Shown here one piece after another: positions 23,108 to 35,800 of a DNA stretch of 64,000 nucleotides (its first letter is position 1; every line of letters starts with the position of its first letter). Made by a program: the position numbers and the translations under genes. The DNA is taken from positions 98,583 through 162,582 of the forward strand of contig MU385785.1 in NCBI GenBank assembly GCA_022497155.1, read 5' to 3'. This stretch comes from Whalleya microplaca. Lineage: Eukaryota > Ascomycota > Sordariomycetes > Xylariales > Xylariaceae. The notes beneath the pieces were generated by a model that did no database searches, was not told the DNA's origin, and saw only the letters and a program-made list of their open reading frames with translations.

Positions 23108-24235
23108 CTATGCCAGATCGAACCACTGCATATCAAGCTCCGGATGCACAGGCACGGTATGGCCTACATTCTCAGCAGAGTACCCAACCAACTTGGTGCC
23201 ATCGCCGTAGACTATCTGAGTGTAGCCACTCTGCGGTGTATTGGTGACGTTCTTGGTGAATTCAACGCCTAAGAGTGCTGACCACTCTTTTAATTGTTCA
23301 CCAAGGTTCTCGTAGTGGACAAAGAAGTCAGCCGTTCCGTGTAGGGTCTGCATACGAGGATACGGCCCGCTGAAATCCGGGTACATAGCCTTGACTTGCT
23401 CTGCCCATTCCTCTGAAGTATGTATGTTCTGTCCATTGGCACAAGTCTGATTAGCACTTGTAGGGCTGGAGCCAGGTGATCCAGCGAAGCACCCTGCGGC
23501 AACACCAGAGTAGCAAGATCCAGCTGCAAATACATCAGGATAGACCGCAAGAAGCACGTTCGTCACTAACAAACTAGAGTTAGTATATTGTATTCTCGTG
23601 TACTCACAGTCTGATAGAGACCAGTTGAAATGGGGATTGACGATTCAATGATACGTACTCATGCAGCCAGATGATGATCCCGTAGCGTAGACTTTGGCTG
23701 GGTCAGCATTATACTTCGTGATCAAGTATTTCACCATGTTGACCAAGCCGGTGCTATCGCCTCCTCCGTTGTTGGTTAGAGTTGCGTCTGACGCAACATC
23801 CTGTGTGATTTGGTCAGACTCTTAAGCTTTTGTATAGGTGGACGGATTGAAAATAAGTCCCACAACCAATCCGTTAATATAAGACTTGGCCTACCCAACA
23901 GTTGCTGTCCTTCCTAGTTGTCGGGTAAACGACAATGAAGCCACCGGCGTTTGCGTATGTATCGTAGTTTGCCATCTGATAGTAAGCTGGACCCGTTCCA
24001 CCACAGTAATGCAACTGTTCGGGTTGTTAGCATCCTTTTAAATTATCTGAACGGTGGGCTCTTCTATTACAGCTAATACGATGGCTGGCTGCTCAGCTAG
24101 GCTGGAAGGGAGAGATATAGCCATTTCCAGGTTGGTTGGGTTCTCGCCCCAGTCAGAAACTTGTGTTAAAGCTGCATAGCTATGCAAAGACATGAAAAGC
24201 GCAGTCAAGCTGCTATACAACATGTTTGAACGCAT
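23108..24235 (-). CDS. Secreted acetylxylan/feruloyl-type esterase (carbohydrate esterase family 1)
   Basis: Hydrolyses acetyl or feruloyl esters on xylan outside the cell. Four exons: 24235-24071, 24014-23895, 23800-23659 and 23565-23108; introns of 56, 94 and 93 nt all have GT-AG ends and keep frame; 294 aa. Residues 1-21 form a signal peptide ('LTALFMSLHSYA'). The mature chain begins 'LTQVSDWGENPTNLEM', typical of the CE1 acetylxylan esterases. Then come the oxyanion-region 'LHYCGGTGPAYY', 'GGFIVVYPTTRKDSNCW', the nucleophile 'ATGSSSGCMMTN' (formed across the third splice junction), 'LHGTADFFVHYEN' with the catalytic Asp, and C-terminal 'NVGHTVPVH' with the catalytic His. No cellulose-binding module is present. 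Start chosen so that the signal peptide is intact; an ATG 12 codons upstream is less likely. Confidence 0.92.
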
Positions 24236-26061
24236 GGTAAGAGTGGTTGAGGAAGATACACTATTCTCCACAGAATAAGATCGAACATCAACTGATCCTA
24301 GAATCTTATCCTAGCGCCGGGGACACTCGGTACTTAAATACGTTTGAGGACCAATACCCCAGGAGCCGGTGGCTAGTCCCGACCGATCCATTCGGAATGG
24401 ATATCATCACAACTCGGCTAAATTACATCGCAAATTGGAGAAGCTTGCGGGGCCCGATGTAACCCGTCCATCGGTCGTGCGTGTATAGAAGGACTAGATT
24501 ATCCAACGGGCCAAACAGATTCAGGCCCATACGAATGGGGATATCTAGATTTAAATGAAGCTATCACCAGCCGCGCATACAGAAAAGGGACGGTAACCAA
24601 CGGGAAATGTTCAGCTGTGGGATGCGATGCCAAATATTATACTCGTAGGAAAGTATTGCGCTCTAAACATGACAACAGCATACACAAAGCTCTTGCCACA
24701 TCAATGATTTCGATGGAAGCTTTATGTGACCATCTACTGGTCCCAATGACTGCCACCTTCTCAAATTGGAACCTTTTTACGAGCTTTACTTCATTTTTAT
24801 TATTTTTTCTTCCTAAGTTAAACAAGAAACGGTGTCAAGCATCATTTTCCAAATCGACTATATAAATGCTTATAATATGCAAACTCGCATTCATGATAAA
24901 CACACAAATATATATATAGAGAGGAAACATTTTACTCAAATCTTGTCGTTGCTCTTCTTTGACTTGCGAAGTATTTCATCCTGTCTATAGACTATGCATT
25001 GGTAGCAAAATTTATATAATTATAGAATCAAGCATGCGGTTACACAAATCCTACATTCAATGGTGGTGGCACGGCTGTCAGACTTTAAGGTGCTGTGGTA
25101 CCTTAGCTGAATATCGGTTGAATATAAATATCTCACTACCCCCAAGCTCATCCAATGGAACAAGTAGGGCTAGTAGGACAATATCTTAATATCTTCTAAT
25201 ACATGGTTATACCCTATCTTACCACCCTAGTTATTGCGATTGCTATACACTTACACTTCTATAATGAAAATGCCCAAACTTTGTGAAATCTCTTCCTCGC
25301 GCGACGACACCATAGCCGCCATCCGTGATTAATACTATTTCCTATCTAATATGTACCTACCCAACCCAGCTATCCTTAAGCCACCAGCAGAAGGCTGGCC
25401 TAAAATTACGGAGGACCGCATGCGTACACTTGGTAAAACTGACGAGGTTGTTGCGTTACTCCGCAACCTCCCTTACACCGTCGAGCCTTCTGATGATAAG
25501 CACCGTATGCAGGAATCACCGTAGGTATATCTACTTCACGGGCTGGTGGTGCGGGCCCTTTCACCCAAACCTTCGCGAGGGACGCAAGAGCAGCATCAAG
25601 ATTCAGATGGAAGCGCGCTTATGCGAGGAAGTGCCAACGCACGTGGTCGTGTTAATACGGGACAAATTAATGAGGAGTATAGTAACTTGATTAGTGCAAA
25701 GTGAAGCTATAAGAAGAAGCTTTGCCACCTCATATACGGTATATACATGTATAGGCGGCCGGGCATACGTAGGCCCGTACCACCCTCAGCCCTATAGGGC
25801 GTATCTTAGCAGGCCGGGCTCCCGGCCGGTAGTGCGACTGCGGTGTTCTTCTTGCTTGATGCGCTCCTCGGGGTATTCCATTAGCTTAATTATCCCGGGA
25901 TGCTTCGAGGCGCCCTGCGGCAGGCGATGGTCGAGGATAAGTAGAATGAGTTCATGCCTGAGAAAGAGGTCGAATGGTATCGATACCGCAACCCTGAATG
26001 TCACACCCTCTTTTCGTGTTCCACCATAAATTTTGTAAAGTCTTTAGGAGACAAATTGTAA
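24236..26061. other. Intergenic region, AT-rich, with a decayed gene fragment
   Basis: 1.8 kb of mostly AT-rich spacer. One segment (25351-25524) looks like a decayed gene piece and is listed separately. The other open frames, including 25792-26004 on the minus strand, show no start, intron or domain context that supports a gene. Confidence 0.45.
25351..25524 (+). pseudogene. Possible fragment of a decayed fungal gene
   Basis: From the ATG at 25351 a 57-codon frame reads Pro-rich then 'AEGWPKITEDRMRTLGKTDE' and 'VVALLRNLPYTVEP', then stops at TAG. The pattern (GWP-ITxxR, LGKxDEV, LLRxLPY) resembles the start of a common fungal family of uncharacterised proteins, from memory only. GC content here is higher than the surrounding spacer. 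No continuation with conserved sequence is found downstream, so this is probably the 5' remnant of a broken gene. The identification is weak. Confidence 0.35.
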
Positions 26062-28024
26062 CTAATTACTATCAGTCACATTGCCGTTATCCCAACCATC
26101 ACCTACGTCACCGAGTTCAAGCAGTTCCAAGTCGCGCTTGGCGCCGTTTTTCCCTTTCTCGTACTTTGCCGTGTAATCGTACGGGGGTTTCTGCCCCTTA
26201 TAGAAGCTGTCGAATGTAAGGAGCGTGAACCCAGGATCATTCGGCGCTATCTGAGCTGGCCAGCACGGATTATCCCTCAGGCCATCTTCCGGGGCCGTTT
26301 GGTCATGCTGCCAGTTCGCGATAGTGAATTCGGGGCGGTGGTCGACTGTCACAGCGACGGTGTATTCAGTCGAGGCTGCGGAAAGACATGAAACATCAGC
26401 ATTTCGACCAATTCTCCAGCTTTCAATAGAGAAGGTAAACTGCTAGCTCTCGAAGGTTTGGATAATAACTTACTAGGCGCCTTGGCGTCACTCTTCAACC
26501 CGAAATTTTTATTACGCGCGGCATTCCACAGGCCGTTGTCATCGAGTGCCTGAATTGGCACCTTGAAGCAGATGCTCGACCACATACTCGCAGCACCACC
26601 GTTCTGCGAGCCTGGTAACCACCTTACGCTCTGGCCCGTGGTGTCGACGCCCGCGTTTTTGAATGCAGTGTCAGTGGTCTTGAGCAGGTACACGGGCGGG
26701 TATTCATCGCGCTCGCACCGCGGCTCCTTCCGGTACTTTTCATCCTGCCAACCTGCGCCCTTATGCTGGGTGCTCCAGACATCAGTCGCTTTAGCAGCAA
26801 TGCGGTCACGGGACTTCGTTGCGGCCTCCTGCGGGCACGTCAGAGTCGCCCAGGAAGGATGTTCTCGGATTGCACTGCTGTAGTGATGGCATGCTTGAGA
26901 CCAACTCTTCTGACAAGTTCCTAGGACCTGGGTAGGCTTCGCGTTGGTGTCGTATATAAGCGACGTGATGATATACTTGTGTGTTGTGGTCACCCCATTG
27001 TTACACTCAGTTGACTGAACGGCGTTGGCGCCAGACTTCTTCGGGTTCTTTCCCTTGGCGCGCCTAAGGTCACACTGTCCAGTCTGCGTTGGTGCCGATG
27101 TATGGCTTGTGATACTAGACTTAGGGTCGTCGGTGGACTTGGTGTCCTTCGTCCCAGTTGTAGTAGGTTTGGAGTCACCCTTTTTGGACGTTGTCGGATC
27201 GGGCACCTTTTTGCAGCTAGACTTGTTCTTTCTCTTGCAGCCGATGCTGACACCGAATGTATCTGGAGCCACAACTAGGGCATTCCACAGGTCGAAGTTC
27301 CAGTTGGGCACGCCGCACGCATCGCCGACCCAGTTGCCAAAGAAATCGGCCGCTTCGAGCCCGTTCTCCACAAAAGACTTGGCCCCTTCGACTGCGGCTT
27401 TGGCGCCGTTGAGGGCTGCCCCGCCCGGGACGAAGTCAATACCTACTTCGATAATCGTTTTAAAGGCACTAAGCATCACGGCACAAAGGATGTGATCCAG
27501 CTGTGCTAGGCCCTCTGCCACGACGTTGAAAATATCAAGGGCAACAGCCTCTACGGTCGGGTTATCGCATTTACATGGCGCGGGCACCCAGAGGTACCCT
27601 TCGTCGTCTTTAAAAATGGTGCTCTGGTCAATCTTCGTCATATCCTGGTCCTTGTAGGAGCTCAGATCGCACTACGAAGACGATGTTTAGTGGATGAATT
27701 TGACCAATATGACCAGAAATCAAAATGGTCCAGAAGAGATCCCCAAAATGCCTTGTGAAAGGGATGAAATTGCGAACGTACCTCAGAGTATCCATGACCG
27801 CCATGGTTCTGACAATACTTAATACATGGTTGGAGCCCTTTATTCCAGTTGGGTCTCCTGTCTGCATAGTAGTACATGCACATACCAGACTGCTCGTAGG
27901 AAGCCATGATCTCCGAGTCGCTATTTTGTCGAGGTAAAACAACGGATCGTGTTTCGGGATCCATAAAGAGAGCCCTCGAGGGCATAAGTCTATACAAGAG
28001 TAAAAGCGAAGTAGTCAGCTTCAT
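26062..28024 (-). CDS. Secreted Cys-rich protein with NucA/NucB-like nuclease signature
   Basis: Three exons: 28024-27782, 27671-26474 and 26375-26062; introns of 110 and 98 nt keep frame; 584 aa. Residues 1-19 are a signal peptide. A Cys-containing N-terminal region ('QPCIKYCQNHGGHGYSECDL') leads into a helical region of about 120 residues ('CAVMLSAFKTIIEVG', 'GAKSFVENGLEAADFFGNWV') bounded by cysteines. Next is a Lys/Ser/Thr/Pro-rich linker, then a C-terminal domain of about 300 residues. In that domain 'CERDEYPPVYLL' (Asp about residue 403) is followed by 'GQSVRWLPGSQNGGAASMW'. This DEYP...RxxPxxxNxG arrangement resembles the active-site region of NucA/NucB DNases. The acidic residue of the second motif is Gln here, so catalysis is uncertain. 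Secretion is well supported, nuclease activity is inference. No immunity or transport partner is adjacent. Confidence 0.8.
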
Positions 28025-28168
28025 AGTGAATAGGCTAAAATAAATAAATAAAATATACGATTATAAAAGGTTCTCAGATAACATAAACTTCCACGATAAT
28101 TTTGCGCTGGACCTCAGTGTATAGGTCTAGTTGAGAAGTAGTTGCTCAAATCATTGAGTTGTCAAACC

Positions 28169-28176
<8 letters not shown>

Positions 28177-28208
<32 letters not shown>
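28177..28208. repeat. (TA)n microsatellite
   Basis: Near-perfect alternating TA/AT tract of about 30 bp upstream of the nuclease-like gene. Confidence 0.95.
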
Positions 28209-28211
<3 letters not shown>

Positions 28212-30154
28212 TGCTCCTTCTCTCTTCTAGGACCTTAATTATTCCTATCTTCAGCTGTCGATCTATAAAAAGACTATTCTTCATAATTCATAGGAGTTCA
28301 TTATACAGGAGGTCTCCTTTCGGAGCCGCAGCTATAGAGCCAAGACCCATTGTAAGCCGGAGGGCTGCAATTGAGTGATAGGGGTAGTCATCTTATCTAA
28401 GAATATGCAGGTACACATGAAGTAAGCTCAGTAGATGTGGAAGGTGTGGTAACACAACATAATGCTCGTTGAGGCAACTTATTGCTATTTTAGGCGAGTG
28501 GTCGCCTTTCTAACCACACAAAAAACATTACTAGGGAGCGGCGAAGCCGCCATCACCACGCCGTGGCATCGTGGATTTGGGGGCACTATTACCGCCATGG
28601 CTTTAAGTTATGAGATTGGTTCTTTTGCAAATGAAGCTTGTTTCAAAATCATATTACTCATCTAGATGGCACCTAGATAGCCAGATTCGGTTTATAGACA
28701 GGCTGAAACGTATTTAAGTTGTGAAAGTGAAGGTTTCCGGCATGAAGCATGTATAGGGAGATAATCAAAAGAACAAATTGAGCTAAGAAAAGGTATGCAT
28801 TGTTGAAATACAGGGTTTATGAGACATGGCTGACTTGAGGTTCAGCTATTCTAGAGTGGCAGACGGCCTCTACGATCCCGCCCCCTCTGCCATGCTAGTC
28901 TAAAAAGAATATAGCAGCCACGATGTTGCTCTTTGATGATCGGAGCGACAATATACACAATGCTACTATATGGTTTCTACTATACTGATCCTTAACTCTC
29001 AATTCAACATACATTTTTCACCCTAAACCTGTTGAAATACGCCCTAGAGAGCTGACAGGCGTACGGACCTACCTATGGTCACCGCCTGTATATGTATAAT
29101 TAAATGGGGCTTCTCCCCTATAGCTTCACCTTGCACTCATCAAGCCACTATGCTCCTCATTAATTTTACCCATATCGACGAAATAATCCTACCATTTAAG
29201 GCTTTTATACCAAGTAGATGATTATTATATAAACTCTGTTCAAAACGGGCCAAATAGATTAACGTCGGATGTTCGAATCCGCATTTGAGCCAACTTATGC
29301 TTATTGGCTTACAATGCAAAGTTATGTCAGTATCTTATTATGAAATCTTTCAAAAAATAGCAATTTTTGATTCAATAGACTGTTTATGTTAAACAATCTT
29401 TGTTCCTCGTTTGCCTGAATCAGAATTACTGCATGGGCAAGAATGGTAATTATATAAGCACGGTACATCAATATAGTGGGGGAAACTGTCTGTACCTAAG
29501 TTACCACGTATAAATGGAAATGTATATGATCTAATATCAAGCATTTAATCATATCCTCCAAACCCATATACTTATCTGCAGCGAGTTAAAGATCGTTTCT
29601 TTACCAATTTCAACCCGTAGACATTCAGCCATCGGGTTGCCGAGTATCGGTGGACCGTGGATAGTACTACAGGATTCTATACCATATGCCGGTAGCAATG
29701 ATACATCTCTAACAAAAGAAGTATCTCCAGTTGTACTGTGCGGAACTACCTGTTTTATGCCCCAGTCGTGAAGATACCCGGCCTTATAGATAGATAGCCT
29801 TGAGATAGAGCTCACGAAATACGAGTTCATATTTGTAGTCGATATTTATGTTAATTAATCAAGAAAGCCACTCATTATAGCCTTATGAGAATGGTAGTGC
29901 CCGTTCGCGCATGTGATAATCTCGCCATGGCGTGACAATTTAACAGTTATCAGCTGCTAAATGGGCGTAAAATTTCTACATGTGGGCTATAATAAGTCTA
30001 GGGGGAGATGCATGGCTTTACTCGTGAACTCATATAAAGTTATGGCTGTGTTCATTCGATATAAACTGAACTAAACGGGTTTTGTCGAAAAATAGACGCC
30101 GTAAGTGCTGCAAGCAATTACGCCTGATACATATAATATTCCCTGCCAATTTTT

Positions 30155-30156
<2 letters not shown>

Positions 30157-30192
<36 letters not shown>
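30157..30192. repeat. (TA)n microsatellite
   Basis: About 36 bp of uninterrupted TA. It is 320 bp upstream of the ankyrin gene's start and produces a spurious Tyr-Ile repeat in the frame leading into that gene, which argues for the downstream ATG as the true start. Confidence 0.95.
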
Positions 30193-30198
<6 letters not shown>

Positions 30199-30512
30199 CA
30201 GGGGGGTTTTGGGCCCCAACATGTCGCAAGTTGTTGCACTTCGGAACTTTGTACGGCGTAAGTAAGCCTGTGCCACATTCCGTGCGGCTGGGAATTTACT
30301 TAATTAAAACTGATGTCATACGGCGTAGCAAATTCGATATTTTCCTAAACTGTATGCAGCACACTTTACAGCTCCATAGAGCTATACTTTGTTCCACAGC
30401 ACATAGTTCTGCAACGCAACCCTTCTATTTCTGTTCCCTACACTTCATTTATTCGAAGCCCAGGGAAGATTACCTAAGTAACCTGTCAATAAGAAGCTGT
30501 TTCTACTACATC

Positions 30513-31494
30513 ATGTCCTTCATGCGAAAACTTGCAGAAGAGGCAAATGATATGAATTTAAAGGACTCACGACGCTACCTCGAAGACGAACAACGCGAAC
30601 TAGCTCAGGTCCCACCGAAGTTACCTTACGACTTAAATGTTTTTACGGCCAACAGCCCCGAAACCGATGCATTCTTCAACGATTGCGCACAGGGAAGACT
30701 CGAACAGATACAGCAATATATAGAAAACAACCATCCAGAACCCAAAGTCCTACAGCAGGGCCTCACTAAAGCCGCACTCGAAAACCAGGTAGACGTAGCG
30801 CGGTATCTCTTTAGCAAAGGCACCAAGCTTTACAGCCAAGTGCTAGCAGCGGCCTGTACCAACCCGGCGGTCGCTTTCTTTCGACTACTCGTTGAAGAGC
30901 AGGGTTGGCATCCAAATCAAGCCATGCATTCATCTATCCCTGCATTAGTGTAAGTCAACACCTCATCTACTTGACTAGCTAGCCAGTTGGTGACGAAAAG
31001 CCTTTATATAAAGCATGTGCGTGAAGAATGAACAAGTCCTACGCTACCTGTTAGATCATGGGGCAGACCCCAACCAAGGCACGGAAAGAATTCCTGCCAA
31101 TCCTCGCGGCGTTGGCATAGTCAGATCTGGCGATGCAATCAATTCTGCGGCCGCAGGCGCCGAACCTTATACGATAGACTTGCTTCTGCAACGTGGGGCG
31201 AAGATGATTTGGGCTACGCCACTCCATATCGCTGCGCTCGCTCACTCGAGACAGAACGACAGACGGTCTATGATAGAGCACTTGATCAAACTGGGGTGGA
31301 ATATAAACGGGAATGATTATATGTATAATTCGCAGGTTGCACCTCTACAGACTGTCGTATCACGAGGCAATGTCGACGCTGCTGCACTCTTACTTGAATT
31401 GGATGCGAATCCTGACATTGTTCTGGATAAACCGCCATGGTTTCGGGAGATGGTTGACAGAGCCAAGGACAAGAAAGCCATCCAACAGTCATAA
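30513..31494 (+). CDS. Ankyrin-repeat protein
   Basis: Two exons, 30513-30949 and 31014-31494, with a 64-nt GTAAGT...AAG intron that splits a Val codon; 305 aa. Start chosen at the ATG of 'MSFMRKLAEEAND', after the TA microsatellite. The N-terminal 60 residues are a charged helix. From about residue 48 the chain is built of ankyrin-type units: 'FFNDCAQGRLEQIQQYIENN', 'TKAALENQVDVARYLFSKG', 'QVLRYLLDHGADPNQG', 'AEPYTIDLLLQRGAK' with 'TPLHIAALAH', and 'APLQTVVSRGNVDAAALLLE'. It has no signal peptide, enzyme domain or membrane segment. Such stand-alone ankyrin proteins are common in fungal accessory regions and mediate protein binding; the partner is unknown. Confidence 0.88.
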
Positions 31495-32833
31495 TGAAGA
31501 TACTACTATGAGCTTTGGGGATAGCAGGCATTATGAACATTTCTCTCTAGCAACTTACTAGGCCTCTGCAGTGAATTTGCCTAGAAACTATTGGCCTTTA
31601 AATACTCTTATTGAAATTTGTATGTATTTTGCTGATATATTTAAGACGAGATATGCTGACTTGTCATCCATTCGCTTTGAGGCATTCTCGAACTAGATTA
31701 GAATAAGGGTTACCTATACAAGGGCTCGTGTTGCTGATATCTATTCTATACAACCGACTAGTATCTACAGGATTCTTTCGTTACAGTTCCTTCTCGCATT
31801 TGGAAGGGGGCACTACAGATTCCTGTTGATTGTGCCCCGGAGCTCATCATCGTGATAACAATCTATGTGCACATACAGAAGTTATGGACTATTCCTTCAT
31901 TCGGCCGTCTTACAACATCTCATCATTTCCAGAATCTATGTTTAGTACGATATATGTCTTCATGAGGCACGACATCCCAGTGGCTATTACAGACACGTGA
32001 GAAGCATCGGAGTTACGAGGGCTTTATCAGGATCATCGGGACTAGTGAGTAATCAGACAATGATATGCTGAAATGCAATCCACTAATGTGCATGTCAACG
32101 GCACAGCTTGAGGGCTTGGATGAACGCTTCGCATAATTGTCTAGATCAAGCGTAACGTGCTCGTTTTAAACTAGTGGAGATGAAAACTAGCGGCGACTTG
32201 GCTAGGTAATAGGCAAAGGAATTAAACGGTACTTCGGTTTACCGAGTAGTTTATTATAGGGCGCATGCCATGGTCTTTTACCTCTTCTCCCTAACCATAA
32301 CCATACAATAGTAGCCAATAATAGCCTGCCATTCAGATGCTTGTACATACCATAATACGACATTGACCCAAACCACCACACATTACCCTGCGTTATCAGG
32401 GGCTCCCCTTCTCGACACATGGATCAAGAAATATAACAGGTCAATACTTAGTTAAGTTTAATTCTATATTAAGTTGGCTGTGGATCTGGGATCTTGGATC
32501 AATAAGTCTGTGTGACACATTTGGTTATCTTTTACGATCTTTCATTGTTGGTCAAACGGTCGTTGATGTTAGTTAAGAGTCGAAGCGGCGTAGCCACTCC
32601 TTTGCGGCTCGGCTGCATATTAATTTATTATTATACACTTGGAAGAATGAACGAGGCCTACTTTCGGGGAGGAGACAAGTGGTTTGGATCTAAAGCACTA
32701 GACACTATATATACGTTCGTCCTCAACTGTAAAATATTGTTAATATGATATCTCGGTCCACGGTCTACTTTACTATCCTTGACTCTATCTAGCACTTGAT
32801 ACCGAGAGAATCTTGGGCAACAGTAAAGTAACA
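31495..32833. other. Intergenic region, no gene recognised
   Basis: 1.3 kb of AT-rich spacer between the ankyrin gene and the large secreted-protein gene. Open frames at 32202-32420 and 32512-32748 are short and featureless. Contains the promoter of the downstream gene. Confidence 0.45.
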
Positions 32834-35800
32834 ATGGGCCTGACATATGGCCAAACCTTAGGCTCTGCCATTATACTTGTGCTCTGTCCAGGAATACTTG
32901 CAAATCCGGGACAGAGCCTTTCACATCACTCATATTCGAACACAAGTTCGACTTCGACTCTCATCCCCAATCTGTCCTCAACTCTCTTGTTCACCCCAAC
33001 TAGTAACACGACAAGTATATTCAGTGCGCCTAGTAGTGGAAAGCCCTCGAAGGGTTCTTCGTCCAGCTCTCATTCTGTACCAGTCCCAGGTCAGTATGCT
33101 GATTCTTCTATCTCCCCACTGAGTACCTTCTGGGAATTGATATTCCTTTGAGATTGACTTTCATGTCTACGTAACATTTGTATTTTCCAGAAAACTTTTG
33201 GTTGAAATGATCTTTGCTGACTCTTGAATTTGGTGAAGCATCAGATACTCATAGTGTCATCAAAACAGCAACTAGTTCAAAATCGTCTACGACTCGTCCA
33301 AGTTCCTCAAAACTCAAACCAAGTAGTGGATCCATTACTTCATCATCTACTAAGGGCCCCAACTCGACCCCAGTAGCTGGAGCAACTATTGTGCAGCAGA
33401 CTACAACGGTCAATGGCCACACGCAGGTCATTCCTATACTCTCCGGAGGCAGCTGGACCACCCCCATTACTTTACCAACCCCCGAGGCGACGAAGCTCGA
33501 CCCAACAGGTCAGCCCGCCCAATCGAGCGCCTCAGCTATCTCAAGTTCGTATTCATCCATCTTAGCCGAAATCTCATCATGGGTAGAGAGCAAAGACCAA
33601 GCGAAGGCAACGCCTATTCTTGGATCTCTCCAGAGTATTGTGCCACATATTGGTGGAATGATCAACAACTTGCCAAATGGAGACTCTAGCCTCAGTGGGG
33701 GCTGCTCTTCCCACAAGAGACGATCTCCTGTTGGCCTTGAGACACCTAGGCATGAGCCTAAATCAACCGGTATTATGGGGAGTCTCAAAACTTCATTCAG
33801 ATATTATTCTACTCGAGATGGGGCTGCTAAGCGCAATATCTTAGGAGACCTTTTAGGTGGTCTCGGAAAGGCATTGTGTTCCACCAGTAGCTTAATTGAT
33901 GGGTTCACCAAGGTAGCTGGAACAACTGACCAGGCGGTTATCAACAATTTGGCCAATGGGATCAAGTCAACAGCTGGTGAAATTGATATTGGAGGTGTTG
34001 TGGCTTCTACTGGCGGCTCCGGAGGAGGAAATGGTAATAAGGATCCTCCGAACAAGAATGATCCCACCAAAACACGTATGTTACACTCACTACGGTCTTA
34101 CTTGTGATCCCTTTCTTCGATATCTATACCTGAGTACCCCCTCTATATCTAAGCAGGATGCTAACGATAATTTCAGAGGATCCCACATCCACAGAGCAAA
34201 AGTCCACCCGCGACTCAACTAGCACGTCAAAGACATCTACCAGCACGTCTAGTTCATCTAGGTCGTGCACGGAGTCGGTGACTGCAACATATGAAAGTGT
34301 GTTCTGTACCGTGACAACCACAGCCACGAAATCAGTCAGTGCACACAAGAAGCGCGGCACTGGATGCTCGTCCTTGGTCTACAAAACCATCACCGGCTGC
34401 TCCCTGTCCAACAGTGCAACGACAGTCACATCTACCGCCACCGCCTCGGCTTCATTAATTCCCTGGGATGACACCTGCTCCCCAGATACTTGTGGAGATT
34501 CCTGCGGAAGTGGAAGTAAGGCCCGTGATCTGACCGATAGCAGGGACAGGCCTAGAAAACAAGATCTGATTGCGAGAGTCTGGGAGGATGCTCCTCATAG
34601 AATAAGCGAACCAGCCTACGGTAAATGGGCAGAACCAGCAAACTATGCAGGTGGGGACACTGCGACTTTCTTTCGTGGCGAGGTTGCCCGAGCTGCACAG
34701 CAGAACAGAGCCGTTAGACTCGGTGCCTCCGACCCTCAAGATAGACGCACACATCCAACGACCTCGAAAGTCATCCGTTTTGAAAATCAAGTAACAGATC
34801 TAGCTGTCGAAGGGCTGTACGGCTGCACATCGGTTGTTGTCGTTTCAAGGCGAGGTGCTTGGGCAACACATAGTGAGTTTATGGTACTCCCATCATAACT
34901 AGGACAGAGATTACTAACTGATCATTGCAGTGGTGAGTCGCTTGAACACCTGTCATTTGTTTTTACCACACTCGCCGGATGCACATCTGTGGAATTTTAC
35001 CTTCCTAGCTACTACCCTACCTTGTCCCACAATGAGGGTTCTCATGTTCACTAACGCAGTGCTAATATCTTACTGTTATAGTTCGAGAATCCTTCTTTCA
35101 CAGGAAATCAAGTCAGCCAAGGATGGGTAAACCTGATCACCTGGGAATATGAGCCTCCTGCTTATGAGGTTGGCACGGCTAGAGAAGCGACTATCCAACG
35201 ACAGCTATTACAACCCTTACATGAAGGGGATGGACTAGACAGACCACACGCTGCCGGTCTAGACAACCTTCGTAATAATATGAAGCCGTTGATCCCTGGT
35301 TATGGGGACCTCTTTAGTGACGATGGATCAGAACCGAAAGTCTTCATCATGACGGCAAGACCGCGACCGGCTCTTGAGGATCCTGACCGGCACTTGCCTA
35401 ATAAGAATGTCGGCCAGGTCGCATTCGAGAACTCAATTAATCGAATAAAACAAGAGATCGGGGCTATTTTTACTCGAAACCCACCTCTTAGAGTCTTCGA
35501 TTATTCTCCCCTTATTCCTCCGATCAACGATCCAGCAGACTTGGACCAAAACCTCGGACGCAACTACAGATCAGATAGCCGTGGTCGTACGCCAAGAGGA
35601 AAATTGCTCATTCAGTATCAGCCAGCGCCTAATTGCAACGGCCAAGCCCGATACAGGGTCTACTTTGAGGGTCAGTTGCTAACTGATGGCGATGTTACGA
35701 GTCAAGACACATGGAGCCCCCAGGAATTCAAGCGACATGGAGCTCCTACTATCAAACAGATTGTTGCACAACCCCAGGGAAACCAGGGAGGCCAGGGAAA

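Larger units (their letters stand above)
28025..30512. other. Long AT-rich intergenic region with two TA microsatellites
   Basis: 2.5 kb with no supported gene. It separates the divergent nuclease-like and ankyrin genes, so both promoters are inside. Short GC-rich hairpins occur at 28495-28510 and 28535-28552. The minus-strand open frame 29549-29830 has no recognised domain. A tRNA-like B-box at 29270 is not part of a foldable tRNA. Confidence 0.45.

Noticed and set aside
29262..29295. tRNA-like B box (GTTCGAATCC) at about 29270
   Set aside because: The T-arm stem does not pair and no A box or acceptor stem is found at the right distance.
29549..29830. 93-codon minus-strand frame in AT-rich spacer
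   Set aside because: Reads somewhat protein-like, but no recognisable family, no neighbours in frame and no splice context; not enough to call.
30105..30512. Upstream extension of the ankyrin gene frame
   Set aside because: The extension translates a TA microsatellite (Tyr-Ile repeat) and unconserved sequence; the ATG at 30513 is the sensible start.
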